Below are positions 5,943 to 13,919 of a stretch of 14,683 bases of DNA, in pieces. Location of the stretch: positions 1 to 14,683 of the forward strand of contig QKFK01000203.1 in the NCBI GenBank assembly GCA_003252195.1, in the 5' to 3' direction. The position numbers and the translations under genes were made by a program. Each line of letters opens with the position of its first letter. Position 1 is the first letter of the stretch. Source of the stretch: Rhodospirillales bacterium (lineage in GTDB: Bacteria; Pseudomonadota; Alphaproteobacteria; QKFK01; SZUA-500). The notes under the pieces are model-generated. The model had not been told where the DNA came from. It saw only the letters and a program-made list of their open reading frames with translations, and did no database searches.

Positions 5943-7766
5943 TTACTCCACAGTCACGCTTTTAGCTAAGTTACGAGGTTGATCAACATCAGTACCTTTA
6001 AACACAGCGGCATGATACGCAAGCAACTGAACTGGCAATGAATATAAAACAGGTGCAACAAAATCATCAACATTTGGAAGTTGAATTGTAGCAAAAGCCT
6101 GTTCTTTCATGCTGGCCACACCTTTTTTATCACTAATAAAGATTACCTTACCACCGCGAGCAATAACCTCTTGCACATTTGATACAGTTTTATCAAACAG
6201 TTCATCATGAGGAGCAACCACAATCACAGGAACATTCTCATCAATCAAAGCGATTGGACCGTGCTTCATTTCGCCAGCGGCATAACCCTCAGCATGAATG
6301 TATGAGATTTCTTTTAGCTTTAATGCGCCTTCAATTGCAATTGGATATGAAGTACCACGACCTAAGTAAAGCACGTCGCGTGCTTCTGATACTGATTTTG
6401 CAATCTTTTGAATGTCGCCATCACAATTAAGCACCTCAGATACACGCGCAGGAACTTCTGTCATTGCCATAGACAAGCGAGCTTCTTCCTCAGCATCAAT
6501 AACGCCTCTGGCTTTACCTAAAGCAATAGCAAAAGCAGCTAAGATTGTGAGCTGAGTCGTGAATGCCTTAGTTGATGCCACGCCGATTTCTGGACCAGCC
6601 ATTGTTCTAAACACAGTATCAGATTCACGAGCGATAGTGCTTTCTGCAACATTAACAATAGAAACAATATGTTGACCTTGGCTCTTGCAATATCTTAAAG
6701 CTGCTAATGTATCAGCTGTTTCACCAGACTGAGATATAAACATCGCCAAGCCACCTTTTTTCATTGGTGGAGTGCGGTATCTAAATTCTGATGCCACATC
6801 AACTTCAACTGATGCTCTAGCGTGTTTTTCAATCCAATATTTAGCAACTAATGATGCATGATAAGATGTACCACATGCAATGATAGTTACGTGGTCAATA
6901 CCACTCAAGTCAAACGGCATCGGAGGCATAGTAATGCTCATTTGGTTTGGATTATAAACCGTGTTTAAAGTATCACCAATCACTTGAGGTTGTTCATAAA
7001 TCTCTTTTAACATATAGTGGCGGTAATTACCCTTACCAATCATTGCACCAGAGGCAGCTGAGATATTGATCTTTCTCTCAACTTTTTCACCATCTTCTGT
7101 AAAAATCTCAACGCTATCTTTAGTTAAAACGCACCAATCACCATCTTCTAAATAACTGATTTTTTGTGTCATAGGAGCAAGAGCTAAAGCATCTGAACCT
7201 AAGAACATTTCGCCATCGCCATAACCAATAGCCAATGGAGAACCGCGTCTAGCACCAATTAAGATATCACGTCTGCCTGCAAACAAAATTGCCAAGGCAA
7301 AAGCACCTTCAAATCTTTTTAATGATTGGAATACAGCTTCAGAAGGCTCCAAACCTTCATTTAGCTTTTGAGTAATCATATGCACAACAACTTCTGTGTC
7401 AGTCTCACTCTCAAACTTATGACCAAGACCAGTAAGTTCTGCTCTTAATTCTCTAAAATTTTCAATAATACCATTATGCACAACAGCAACTTTTGCAGAA
7501 GCATGTGGGTGAGCATTAGCTTCATTAGGCACACCATGAGTTGCCCAACGTGTATGAGCAATGCCAATTTTACCAACAACTGGCTCAGATTTTAGTTTCT
7601 CTTCTAAGCATACAATCTTACCTTTTGCTCTTCTGCGCTCAATCTTATCGTCAACCAAAGTTGCAATACCAGCAGAATCATAGCCACGGTACTCTAGTCT
7701 TTTAAGGCCTTTTACTAAAATCGGAGCAACTTCTTGCTCACCAATAACACCAACTATTCCACACAT
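5943..7766 (-). CDS. glmS: Glutamine-fructose-6-phosphate aminotransferase (isomerizing)
   Basis: 607 residues, the usual length. It makes glucosamine-6-phosphate from fructose-6-phosphate and glutamine, the first committed step to UDP-GlcNAc, in the cytoplasm. The N-terminal glutaminase domain begins MCGIVGVIGE with the catalytic Cys at position 2, exposed after Met removal. It also contains HTRWATHG, HNGIIENF and SETDTEV. Two SIS sugar-isomerase domains follow (IIACGTSYHASLVAKYW, FISQSGETADT; then LGRGTSYPIAIEGALKLKE, EGYAAGEMKHGPIALI). The C-terminus is the conserved PRNLAKSVTVE. AGGAGGG overlaps the glmU stop, 15 bases upstream, so translation is coupled to glmU. No glmS ribozyme is present. 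Confidence 0.98.
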   Translation of the reverse strand: MCGIVGVIGEQEVAPILVKGLKRLEYRGYDSAGIATLVDDKIERRRAKGKIVCLEEKLKSEPVVGKIGIAHTRWATHGVPNEANAHPHASAKVAVVHNGIIENFRELRAELTGLGHKFESETDTEVVVHMITQKLNEGLEPSEAVFQSLKRFEGAFALAILFAGRRDILIGARRGSPLAIGYGDGEMFLGSDALALAPMTQKISYLEDGDWCVLTKDSVEIFTEDGEKVERKINISAASGAMIGKGNYRHYMLKEIYEQPQVIGDTLNTVYNPNQMSITMPPMPFDLSGIDHVTIIACGTSYHASLVAKYWIEKHARASVEVDVASEFRYRTPPMKKGGLAMFISQSGETADTLAALRYCKSQGQHIVSIVNVAESTIARESDTVFRTMAGPEIGVASTKAFTTQLTILAAFAIALGKARGVIDAEEEARLSMAMTEVPARVSEVLNCDGDIQKIAKSVSEARDVLYLGRGTSYPIAIEGALKLKEISYIHAEGYAAGEMKHGPIALIDENVPVIVVAPHDELFDKTVSNVQEVIARGGKVIFISDKKGVASMKEQAFATIQLPNVDDFVAPVLYSLPVQLLAYHAAVFKGTDVDQPRNLAKSVTVE

Positions 7767-7781
7767 ATTATTTAATCCCTC

Positions 7782-9137
7782 CTACTTGGATAACTTTTTA
7801 GCTTCTTTTTCTGCCTTTTTCTCTGCTCTAAATTTTGGAGCAAACCCATCAATATCTCTTTGTTTTGCACGAGATATAGCCAAAGCATCGCTATTAACAT
7901 TTGATGTAATTACAGAGCCAGCTCCTGTCATTGCACCATCACCAACCGTTACAGGGGCAACAAAGCAAGTATTTGAACCAACAAAAACATCTTTACCGAT
8001 TATAGTTCTAGATTTGTTATAACCATCATAGTTACAAGTTATAGTACCAGCTCCCACATTGGTTTTATCACCAACATCAGCATCACCAATATAAGTTAAG
8101 TGATTAACCTTTGTACCAACACCAATGTTAGATTTTTTAATCTCAACAAAATTACCAATTTTTGCACCTTCTGAGAGCACTGCCTGTGGGCGCAGCCTTG
8201 CATATGGACCAACCTCTGCATGCGCACCAATTGTAGCTCCTTCAAGGTGAGAGAAAGCCCTAATAGTAACGTTACTTGCAACCTTAACCCCCTTGCCAAA
8301 CACAACAAATGGTTCAATCACAACATCATTGGCAATTTCAGTATCATAAGCAAAGGTAACTGTTTCTGGGTTAATTAATGTAACCCCATTATCCATAATC
8401 TTTTCACGCAATCTGTTTTGAACAATTGCTTCAACCTTAGCCAAATCGCTACGAGAGTTAGCACCCATAAACTCTTCTTCAGATCCTTCAACAACTCCGC
8501 ATTTAAGGCCCATAGACTTTGCAATCTCAACAATATCAGTTAAATAATATTCACCAGCAGCGTTATTATTTTTAACCTTAGCTAGCATATCAAACAAAAT
8601 TGAACCATCTACACACATAAAACCAGAGTTACAAAGCTTAATAGCTCTTTCTGCCTCATTAGCATCTTTAAACTCAACAATTTTATCAAGCTCACCAGCT
8701 TTAACCACCAAGCGACCATATTTACCAGCATCAATGGGTGTAAAACCAAGCACAACAACTGAAGCACCTTGATTTCTTTTCTCTATCATTTTTGAGAATG
8801 TCTCTTCAGTGACCAATGGAGAATCACCATAGGCAATAATCACATCACCAACAAAGCCATCTAACTCGCCTTTAGCTGACATAACAGCATTTGCAGTGCC
8901 TAATTGTTTTTCTTGAACTGCGGTTGTATAAGGAGCAACCTCATCTTTAATACAATCCATAGATGGACCAATTACAACAGTCATTTTTTCAACACCAACT
9001 TTTTCTAAAGTAGCGATTAAATGACTAACCATTGGTCTTGAAGCAATCTCATGCATTACCTTAGGTTTTGAAGACTTCATTCTTGTCCCCTGTCCTGCAC
9101 CTAAAACGATTGCTGCTATTTTATTTTTTGTACTCAT
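7782..9137 (-). CDS. glmU: Bifunctional GlmU: glucosamine-1-P acetyltransferase / GlcNAc-1-P uridyltransferase
   Basis: 451 residues, the normal size. It converts glucosamine-1-phosphate to UDP-GlcNAc with acetyl-CoA and UTP, feeding peptidoglycan and lipid A. The N-terminal pyrophosphorylase domain has the signature LGAGQGTRMKSSKPKVM (12-28), then YGDSPLV and the substrate-binding EFKDA. The C-terminal left-handed beta helix shows hexapeptide repeats (IGNFVEIKKS, VNHLTYIGDADVG, VGAGTITCNYDGYNKSRTII, VFVGSNTCFVAPV, GAGSVITSNV). It ends in a Lys-rich tail. The start has AAGG about 11 bases upstream. First gene of the glmU-glmS operon, divergent from the broken gph. Confidence 0.98.
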   Translation of the reverse strand: MSTKNKIAAIVLGAGQGTRMKSSKPKVMHEIASRPMVSHLIATLEKVGVEKMTVVIGPSMDCIKDEVAPYTTAVQEKQLGTANAVMSAKGELDGFVGDVIIAYGDSPLVTEETFSKMIEKRNQGASVVVLGFTPIDAGKYGRLVVKAGELDKIVEFKDANEAERAIKLCNSGFMCVDGSILFDMLAKVKNNNAAGEYYLTDIVEIAKSMGLKCGVVEGSEEEFMGANSRSDLAKVEAIVQNRLREKIMDNGVTLINPETVTFAYDTEIANDVVIEPFVVFGKGVKVASNVTIRAFSHLEGATIGAHAEVGPYARLRPQAVLSEGAKIGNFVEIKKSNIGVGTKVNHLTYIGDADVGDKTNVGAGTITCNYDGYNKSRTIIGKDVFVGSNTCFVAPVTVGDGAMTGAGSVITSNVNSDALAISRAKQRDIDGFAPKFRAEKKAEKEAKKLSK

Positions 9138-9242
9138 ATAAATTTAAACCTTGATTACAAGTTGATAATTGTTAAATCTAAACCATAATTTATAACCGAT
9201 AATAAAAATAATAAAAGTCAAACTTTATTACGAAGGGTTTAT

Positions 9243-9889
9243 CTTAAAGCCGTAATTTTCGATTTAGACGGCACATTAATCGATAGCGTTCCAGATTTAA
9301 GGCTTCAAGCTAACCGCTTATTGGCGGCAGAAGAGAGCTAACTTATGATGAAGTTAAGAACATGGTTGGTGAGGGAGTTAAAAAGTTTTTAGAGCGCGCC
9401 TTTACTGCAACAGGTGAACTACCCCCTGCAAGCGAGATAGATGGCATTGTAACCAAATACAAAGGTTATTATGGCTCAGCGGATATGTCTAACACATATC
9501 TCTATGAAGGAGCTAAGGAAGTAATTGATTATTTAAAGGTTAATGGGGTTAAAATTGCCATGGTTACCAACAAACCAAGAATCCCAACTCACTTTATATT
9601 AAAGAAACTTAACATATTCGATTCTTTCGATTTTATTTGTGCCGAAGAAGATGTTGCTGAACATAAACCGTCTCCATTCCCTCTTCTTGAATGTTTAAAA
9701 AAATTATGTGTAAATATAGAAAATTCTTTAATGGTTGGTGACAGCCCCGCTGATATAAACGCCGCAACATCAGGCAAAATACCATGTGTTGCAATGACTT
9801 ACGGATATTCTCGTATAAGTTATCAACAGCTTGGAGCCGACTATTTGTGCGAAAGTATGAAAGATTTAAAAATAATATTGGACAAATAA
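9243..9889 (+). pseudogene. gph: Disrupted HAD phosphatase, phosphoglycolate phosphatase (Gph) type
   Basis: Frame one (9243-9341) encodes LKAVIFDLDGTLIDSVPDL...LLAAEES and stops at TAA 9339-9341. It holds the nucleophile motif DLDGT. Frame two takes up at about 9332 with RELTYDEVKNMVGEGVKKF and runs to 9889, with motif II (AMVTNKP), the motif III lysine (EHKPSPFPLL) and motif IV (MVGDSPADINAA). A single continuous protein of about 215 residues would be normal for the family. The shift falls in a GA-rich run (GAAGAGAG, 9330-9337), typical of slippage. In addition, where Met would be expected (M-KAVIFDLDGT) the codon is CTT, although AAGGG (9233-9237) sits at the right distance. No ATG, GTG or TTG occurs in frame back to a TAA at 9186. 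The second part alone, from ATG 9362, lacks the catalytic Asp and should be inactive. Confidence 0.8.
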
Positions 9890-9894
9890 AAAAA

Positions 9895-9942
9895 TACCCT
9901 CTAGCATAATTCTTAACAAAGCGTTAACAAGCGTGGAGGGTA
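9895..9942 (+). promoter_or_regulatory. Possible ribosome-binding-site hairpin before the 63-residue gene
   Basis: TACCCTC (9895-9901) is complementary to GAGGGTA (9936-9942), which contains most of the Shine-Dalgarno of the next gene (GGAGGG, 9935-9940). A smaller stem (TTAAC/GTTAA) lies inside the loop. If it folds, the ribosome binding site would be masked, so the leader could control translation. Confidence 0.35.
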
Positions 9943-9948
9943 ATAAAA

Positions 9949-10140
9949 ATGCAAAATGCAGTAAGTAATAAGGCCCTATCTGAAGTGGTAGTAAACACCA
10001 ACTTCGCGTACAGCAATGAAAACGCAAAAAGGGAATGGATTGAAACAAAGACTAAAGAGTTTCATGTAAAACGCACGATGTATTATGCTAAAAAAGCAAT
10101 TAAGAAATCTGCGATGATGCATTCTTCAGTCAGAGGTTAA
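9949..10140 (+). CDS. Small basic protein of unknown function
   Basis: 63 residues, not recognised. The N-terminal third is neutral (MQNAVSNKALSEVVVNTNFA). From residue 24 on it is rich in Lys and Arg (NAKREWIETKTKEFHVKRTM, YYAKKAIKKSAM) and probably helical, with no membrane segment or signal peptide. It has a good ribosome binding site (GGAGGG, 8 bases before ATG) and its own strong terminator 35 bases after the stop. Both support a real gene. Basic charge allows nucleic-acid or membrane-surface binding, but nothing specific points to either. Confidence 0.75.
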   Translation: MQNAVSNKALSEVVVNTNFAYSNENAKREWIETKTKEFHVKRTMYYAKKAIKKSAMMHSSVRG

Positions 10141-10173
10141 TCTTTAGAATTTCCCTGATTAGATATCTTAGGT

Positions 10174-10207
10174 AAGAGACGTCGTTTATCGACGTCTTTT
10201 GCTTTTT
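10174..10207 (+). terminator. Rho-independent terminator of the 63-residue gene
   Basis: AGACGTCG (10177-10184) pairs with CGACGTCT (10190-10197) over a 5-base loop. Flanking A/T pairs lengthen the stem, and T-rich DNA (TTTGCTTTTT) follows. Confidence 0.9.
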
Positions 10208-10302
10208 AAAACATCAAATTCCTATGTACAATAGTCACAATTTTTATAAAAACAAGTAATACAAACTCCTCCTGCTTAATTTCTTCAATTAAATAAGAAT
10301 AA

Positions 10303-10318
10303 CGGCATATTTATTGCA
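10303..10318 (+). promoter_or_regulatory. Sigma-54 (RpoN) promoter of the Ser/Glu-rich gene
   Basis: CGGCATATTTATTGCA matches TGGCAY-R-N4-TTGCW except for C in place of the first T. GG (10304-10305) and GC (10316-10317) are exactly 10 bases apart. The expected start is near 10329, leaving about 33 bases to the ATG at 10362. Confidence 0.8.
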
Positions 10319-10361
10319 TTTATTTACTATGTGAGCAGACAAGCATAATTAGGAGAGACAA

Positions 10362-10967
10362 ATGATTAACGTAGATAGTTATTATTCTTCGGGCATAAAC
10401 TTATTAACAAATAAAGCCACCAGCTCATCAAATGCGGAATCTTTTTCGGAAATTCTTGCCCAGCAAACTACTGATGGACTAGAAAAAACTACCGCATTAT
10501 CTAATTCGCTTCTCACAAAACAAAATATATGGCAAACCAACAATGTTATAGAACACGAAGAAGAACCAACCGAGGAAACAGCCACAGATAAGTTTCTTGC
10601 CGAGATGAAAAAAACTCCGTCAGAACGCTTAAGAGAGCAAATACTTAAATCTCTTGGGCTTACAGAAGAAGACTTAGAAAGCATGACACCAGAAGAACGT
10701 AAAGCAGTAGAGACACAAATAGCTCAAATGATTAAAAATCAAATAAATGAAGGCACGGGGAACAAAAATGATGAAAGTAAAGAAGAAGCATCTTCAGCAA
10801 CGACATCATCTAACAATATCGTGAACAACGAGGTAGTCGGTTCACAACATTCAGATGATAATACTAGTGATAAAAACAGAAATATGGAATTTGCATTCGT
10901 TGAAAATTTATTCCGGAACCAAATGGATAATCTCGACAAATACAATAAGGGCGAAGAGCTTTTATAA
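10362..10967 (+). CDS. Ser/Glu-rich protein with a conserved helical module, sigma-54 dependent
   Basis: 201 residues, no named family. The ATG follows AGGAGAG. The Ser-rich, uncharged N-terminus (MINVDSYYSSG) resembles that of the protein at 201-1007 (MSIIDSSYTSS). Residues about 76-130 form a charged helical module (TPSERLREQILKSLGL, TEEDLESMTPEERKAVETQI, AQMIKNQI). I recall this kind of motif, xERLRxQILxSxGLTEEDLxxMxPEERxAVE, as widespread in uncharacterised proteobacterial proteins. Low-complexity Ser/Asn/Asp regions flank it. There is no signal peptide or transmembrane segment. It is transcribed alone from the sigma-54 promoter; no clear terminator was seen downstream. Confidence 0.85.
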   Translation: MINVDSYYSSGINLLTNKATSSSNAESFSEILAQQTTDGLEKTTALSNSLLTKQNIWQTNNVIEHEEEPTEETATDKFLAEMKKTPSERLREQILKSLGLTEEDLESMTPEERKAVETQIAQMIKNQINEGTGNKNDESKEEASSATTSSNNIVNNEVVGSQHSDDNTSDKNRNMEFAFVENLFRNQMDNLDKYNKGEELL

Positions 10968-11090
10968 ACTCCAAATCATATAAAACAGCGTATTTCCTAA
11001 GTACATATAAGCTATATGATAAAAACATCTCAAGTCATCATAGTAATTTACTGATACCTAACAAATTATAGCTATAACAATTATTCGGGC

Positions 11091-11918
11091 TCATCTACCA
11101 GAAGCTTTATTTTTAAGCGATTGCATTTGCATTGCATTCTGAGCTTCTCGTTCTTGCATCCATTTAGAAATTTGTTGAACTGCAATATCAGCACCTGCCC
11201 AATCTATACCAGCATGCTTTTGATTAGGAATATCATGCCTCTGCACATTCACACCATGTTTTTTCAGTGTCTTTTCTGTTAAAACACATAAGTCATGAGG
11301 AACCAGATCATCCTCAGCTCCATGTATCAACAAAGCTTTAGGTTTAGAATTAAACCCTTCTGCATCTGGCCTTGTGTGCGCTCCTAACATTCCACTGCCA
11401 AAGGTAACAACACCACCTAATGCTTCGCCATCTTTAGCTAGGTTTTTGGAATAATATGCCATATCCATAGCGGTATAACCACCTTGAGATATCCCACACA
11501 AATAAACGTCGGAGAGATTAATATTATACCACCCCATTATATTCTTAAGAGTTTCATTCACCTTCTGCGCAGCAAATTTGCAACCTGTTATGGTTTTATT
11601 GACTTTAATTTTATCTTCTGTGCTAAGCTCATTTGGGTTTTTAACAAATCTGTCACGACCAATATTAGGAATATCAAACCATTGCCTAATCATATTATTA
11701 TCACAACCACTTAGCTTCTCAAATCCGTTTGGCATATAAAACACAGCATCGGGGAGTTTTTCGCTAAACTTTTCCGCAGCTAATTGCACCCCACCTGGGC
11801 CAGACCCAGATCTACCATGTAAAAACACCACGAGTTGTTTTGGCTTTTTTCCAGACTTTGGAACTAGCATCTGTCCACACATTTTACCATCATCCCAGAA
11901 ATATTCACCATTAGCCAT
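11091..11918 (-). CDS. Alpha/beta-hydrolase, phospholipase/carboxylesterase family
   Basis: 275 residues, in the size range of COG0400 serine esterases, with an N-terminal LVVFLHGRSGSGPGG oxyanion region. The catalytic Ser is in the elbow GISQGG (Ser144), the acid is Asp203 or Asp204 in HGAEDDLVP, and the His is His235 in NQKHAGIDW. All three are in the expected order, so the enzyme should be active on a carboxylic ester; the substrate is not predictable. No signal peptide is present, so it is probably cytoplasmic. The C-terminus is Gln/Lys-rich. AGGAG precedes the ATG by seven bases. A CRP/FNR-type palindrome over the promoter suggests regulation by carbon or oxygen status. Confidence 0.9.
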   Translation of the reverse strand: MANGEYFWDDGKMCGQMLVPKSGKKPKQLVVFLHGRSGSGPGGVQLAAEKFSEKLPDAVFYMPNGFEKLSGCDNNMIRQWFDIPNIGRDRFVKNPNELSTEDKIKVNKTITGCKFAAQKVNETLKNIMGWYNINLSDVYLCGISQGGYTAMDMAYYSKNLAKDGEALGGVVTFGSGMLGAHTRPDAEGFNSKPKALLIHGAEDDLVPHDLCVLTEKTLKKHGVNVQRHDIPNQKHAGIDWAGADIAVQQISKWMQEREAQNAMQMQSLKNKASGR

Positions 11919-11959
11919 TACAACTCTCCTAAATCATTCAAATTATATCACCACAGCTT

Positions 11960-11965
11960 ATTATA
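11960..11965 (-). promoter_or_regulatory. -10 box of the esterase promoter
   Basis: On the minus strand this is a perfect TATAAT. No recognisable -35 box lies at the right distance; the palindrome at 11977-12004 begins about where it would be. That is typical of an activator-dependent promoter. A second TATAAT occurs at 11942-11947 and is an alternative. Confidence 0.55.
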
Positions 11966-11976
11966 GACTAAATTCA

Positions 11977-12004
11977 CATATTTGTGATAAACATCACAAA
12001 TATG
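11977..12004. promoter_or_regulatory. CRP/FNR-family operator upstream of the esterase
   Basis: CATATTTGTGAT and ATCACAAATATG are perfect 12-base inverted arms around AAAC. The core TGTGA-N6-TCACA is the CRP-type half-site arrangement. The centre (11990.5) is roughly 38 to 41 bases upstream of the start predicted from the -10 at 11960-11965, the position of a class II activator. Which CRP/FNR-family protein binds is not known; it is not the FNR TTGAT-N4-ATCAA form. Confidence 0.7.
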
Positions 12005-12101
12005 ATATTACAAATATTTAATATTATCTATAAATTTTTATTTAATTATATAAGCCAAGCAGATTTAATTAATTATCAGATATCAAAAACATATCCCCCC
12101 C

Positions 12102-12130
12102 AAAAAAAGACCTGCTTAAAGCAGGCCTTT
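12102..12130 (-). terminator. Rho-independent terminator of the MscS-family gene
   Basis: The stretch 12106-12130 folds into an 11-bp stem with one mismatch (CCTGCTT with AAGCAGG at its core). On the minus strand it is followed by seven Ts (A run 12102-12108). It starts 18 bases after the stop codon. Confidence 0.88.
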
Positions 12131-12147
12131 TAATTATATATCCCATA

Positions 12148-13767
12148 TCATTTAGCATCTACCTTATAGATTGTCTGTGAAGGGAAGGCAAAATCTGAGC
12201 CTGCCTTATGCACTATATCCATAATTTTGAAATTAAGAACCTCTTTAATTTCTAGAAACTCGTTCCAATCCTTGCATCTTACATAAGCAAACATTTCAAT
12301 ATTAAGAGAATAGTCTCCATATGAAACAAATCTTACCCTAGCAGGATCAGGATCAACTGATGGATGATCAGCAAGCATCTGCTTAAATCCAGCTAACACG
12401 GCTTTCATCTGTTCCTCTGTAGTTTCATAAACCAAACCAACAACACTATAGAATCTAAACTTATCTCTATGAGCATAATTCTCAATCTTTTGAGCAGAGA
12501 AATCACCGTTAGGAATAGTAACTAATGTTCTATCCAAAGTTCTTATTCTTGTTGAACGAATACCAATTTGTTCAATTGTACCAAGGGTTTCACCCACTTG
12601 GCAAAAATCACCAACCCTAACAGGTTGATCAAAAATTACAGTCAAGCTGCCAACAAAATTTTCAACTGTTTTTTGTGCACCAAGAGCTAACGCGATACCA
12701 CCGATACCAAGAGCAGCTAAACCAGTGGTAACATCAATCCCAAATGAATCTAGAACACTAATAACACCGATTAATATCAATATAGTCTTTATGCCACGAC
12801 TAAAGAAAAGTCCCGCCGACAAAGCACCATAGTTACCGTGTTTTATCATTCTTTTTTCAAATAACTCAACTACCTCATCAACTAAGCGCCATAGCAATAT
12901 CAAAAGTGCCACACCCGCAACAATAGAGGCAAAACCACCAAAATGTTGCCTTAATATAATAGAGATATCAATTGCCTTAGCAAAGAATATAAACAAAAGA
13001 ACGCCCAAATATAGCCTTACTGGTAATTCAAATGCTTCGGCAATTTTTATTAAGTTCTCTCGCTTGGCTTTTTGCAATATTTTGCTACCAGTTGATAGTG
13101 AGTATTTTGTTATCAACTTTGCAATATAGTAAGATGCAAAAGCCAAAATAATTATAACCAACCAATGACCAATTGGCGCGCCAGCAATTTTATATGACAC
13201 TAAAACCCTTGGTAAACCCTTATTAACTAACGAGTGCACTTCACCCACAGCATCTGGGGGCAATTGTTTTAATGTGCTAGCAGAGAATAGCCAAATATTA
13301 TTACCTGCCTGCTCCGTGACTTTAATCATCATCACAGGTATTTTCTGACCTCCTAAAATAATTGTACCAACTCTATCTTGCGATGGTAAATTATCATCTT
13401 TCTTACCTTCAACATCACTACTTAAAAGCATAGGAGGATATATTTCACCTCCTCTATCTAAAAAATACTGCAAAAGCTGAACTAATTTTTCACCTTTATT
13501 AGTGCGTTGTGTGGCAGAAAGATAACTCAAATCAAGATACTGACTTGCCTTAACAAAATCCTCACTCGCCATAGCTTCAATATAACCTTGAACAGCACCA
13601 CGAGGCGTATTTCTACCAAACTCGTCTATTGGAGCTTCAACTTTTGAGCCATCAGCATCTTTTACACCACCACCTAAAATCGCTGCAAGTTGCGCATTAG
13701 CTGGCGTTGACTGCAACATAATAACAAAAGATAAAATCAAAGAGATTTTATTAAATAAGGCAAACAT
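12148..13767 (-). CDS. MscS-family mechanosensitive ion channel with periplasmic N-terminal domain
   Basis: 539 residues from the ATG at 13765-13767. I prefer this to the ATG three codons upstream because AAGGA lies eight bases before it and would overlap the earlier start. The N-terminus is a signal peptide (MFALFNKISLILSF..., likely cut near NAQ), then a periplasmic domain of about 160 residues. Next come membrane helices (HWLVIIILAFASYYIAKLI, LYLGVLLFIFFAK, ASIVAGVALLILLW, TILILIGVISVLDSFGI) and the glycine/alanine-rich pore helix GLAALGIGGIALALGAQKTV. The MscS beta domain has VIFDQPVRVGDFCQVGETLG, then RTLDRTLVTIPNGDFS; an alpha/beta C-terminal domain follows. Such channels sit in the inner membrane and release solutes on hypo-osmotic shock. 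The large N-terminal part makes this an extended member, larger than E. coli MscS. A single gene with its own terminator. Confidence 0.92.
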   Translation of the reverse strand: MFALFNKISLILSFVIMLQSTPANAQLAAILGGGVKDADGSKVEAPIDEFGRNTPRGAVQGYIEAMASEDFVKASQYLDLSYLSATQRTNKGEKLVQLLQYFLDRGGEIYPPMLLSSDVEGKKDDNLPSQDRVGTIILGGQKIPVMMIKVTEQAGNNIWLFSASTLKQLPPDAVGEVHSLVNKGLPRVLVSYKIAGAPIGHWLVIIILAFASYYIAKLITKYSLSTGSKILQKAKRENLIKIAEAFELPVRLYLGVLLFIFFAKAIDISIILRQHFGGFASIVAGVALLILLWRLVDEVVELFEKRMIKHGNYGALSAGLFFSRGIKTILILIGVISVLDSFGIDVTTGLAALGIGGIALALGAQKTVENFVGSLTVIFDQPVRVGDFCQVGETLGTIEQIGIRSTRIRTLDRTLVTIPNGDFSAQKIENYAHRDKFRFYSVVGLVYETTEEQMKAVLAGFKQMLADHPSVDPDPARVRFVSYGDYSLNIEMFAYVRCKDWNEFLEIKEVLNFKIMDIVHKAGSDFAFPSQTIYKVDAK

Positions 13768-13919
13768 TTCAATCATCCTTAAACATCAATATAAATAACA
13801 AAAAATAATACCATAAAAAGATATTACCTATCCATTACTTTTAAAGTAGATAATTATTAGTAATTAGATATCAACTTATTGCGATATATATTTCAACTAT
13901 AAATATAGGATTTGATTAT

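Noticed and set aside
7767..7781. glmS ribozyme or other riboswitch before glmS
   Set aside because: Only 15 bases separate glmU and glmS, and they hold just the ribosome binding site.
8096..8317. Overlapping out-of-frame reading frames within glmU, glmS, rpsD, the TPR gene and the sigma-54-driven genes
   Set aside because: They are shadows of strongly conserved genes, with unnatural amino acid composition and no ribosome binding sites.
9362..9889. An intact 175-residue HAD phosphatase starting at ATG 9362
   Set aside because: That frame lacks the DLDGT nucleophile motif, which is found just upstream in another frame; the gene is better described as broken.
10968..11090. Bidirectional terminator between the convergent genes
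   Set aside because: Only short palindromes (TTATAGCTATAA; CATATAAGCTATATG) without T runs.
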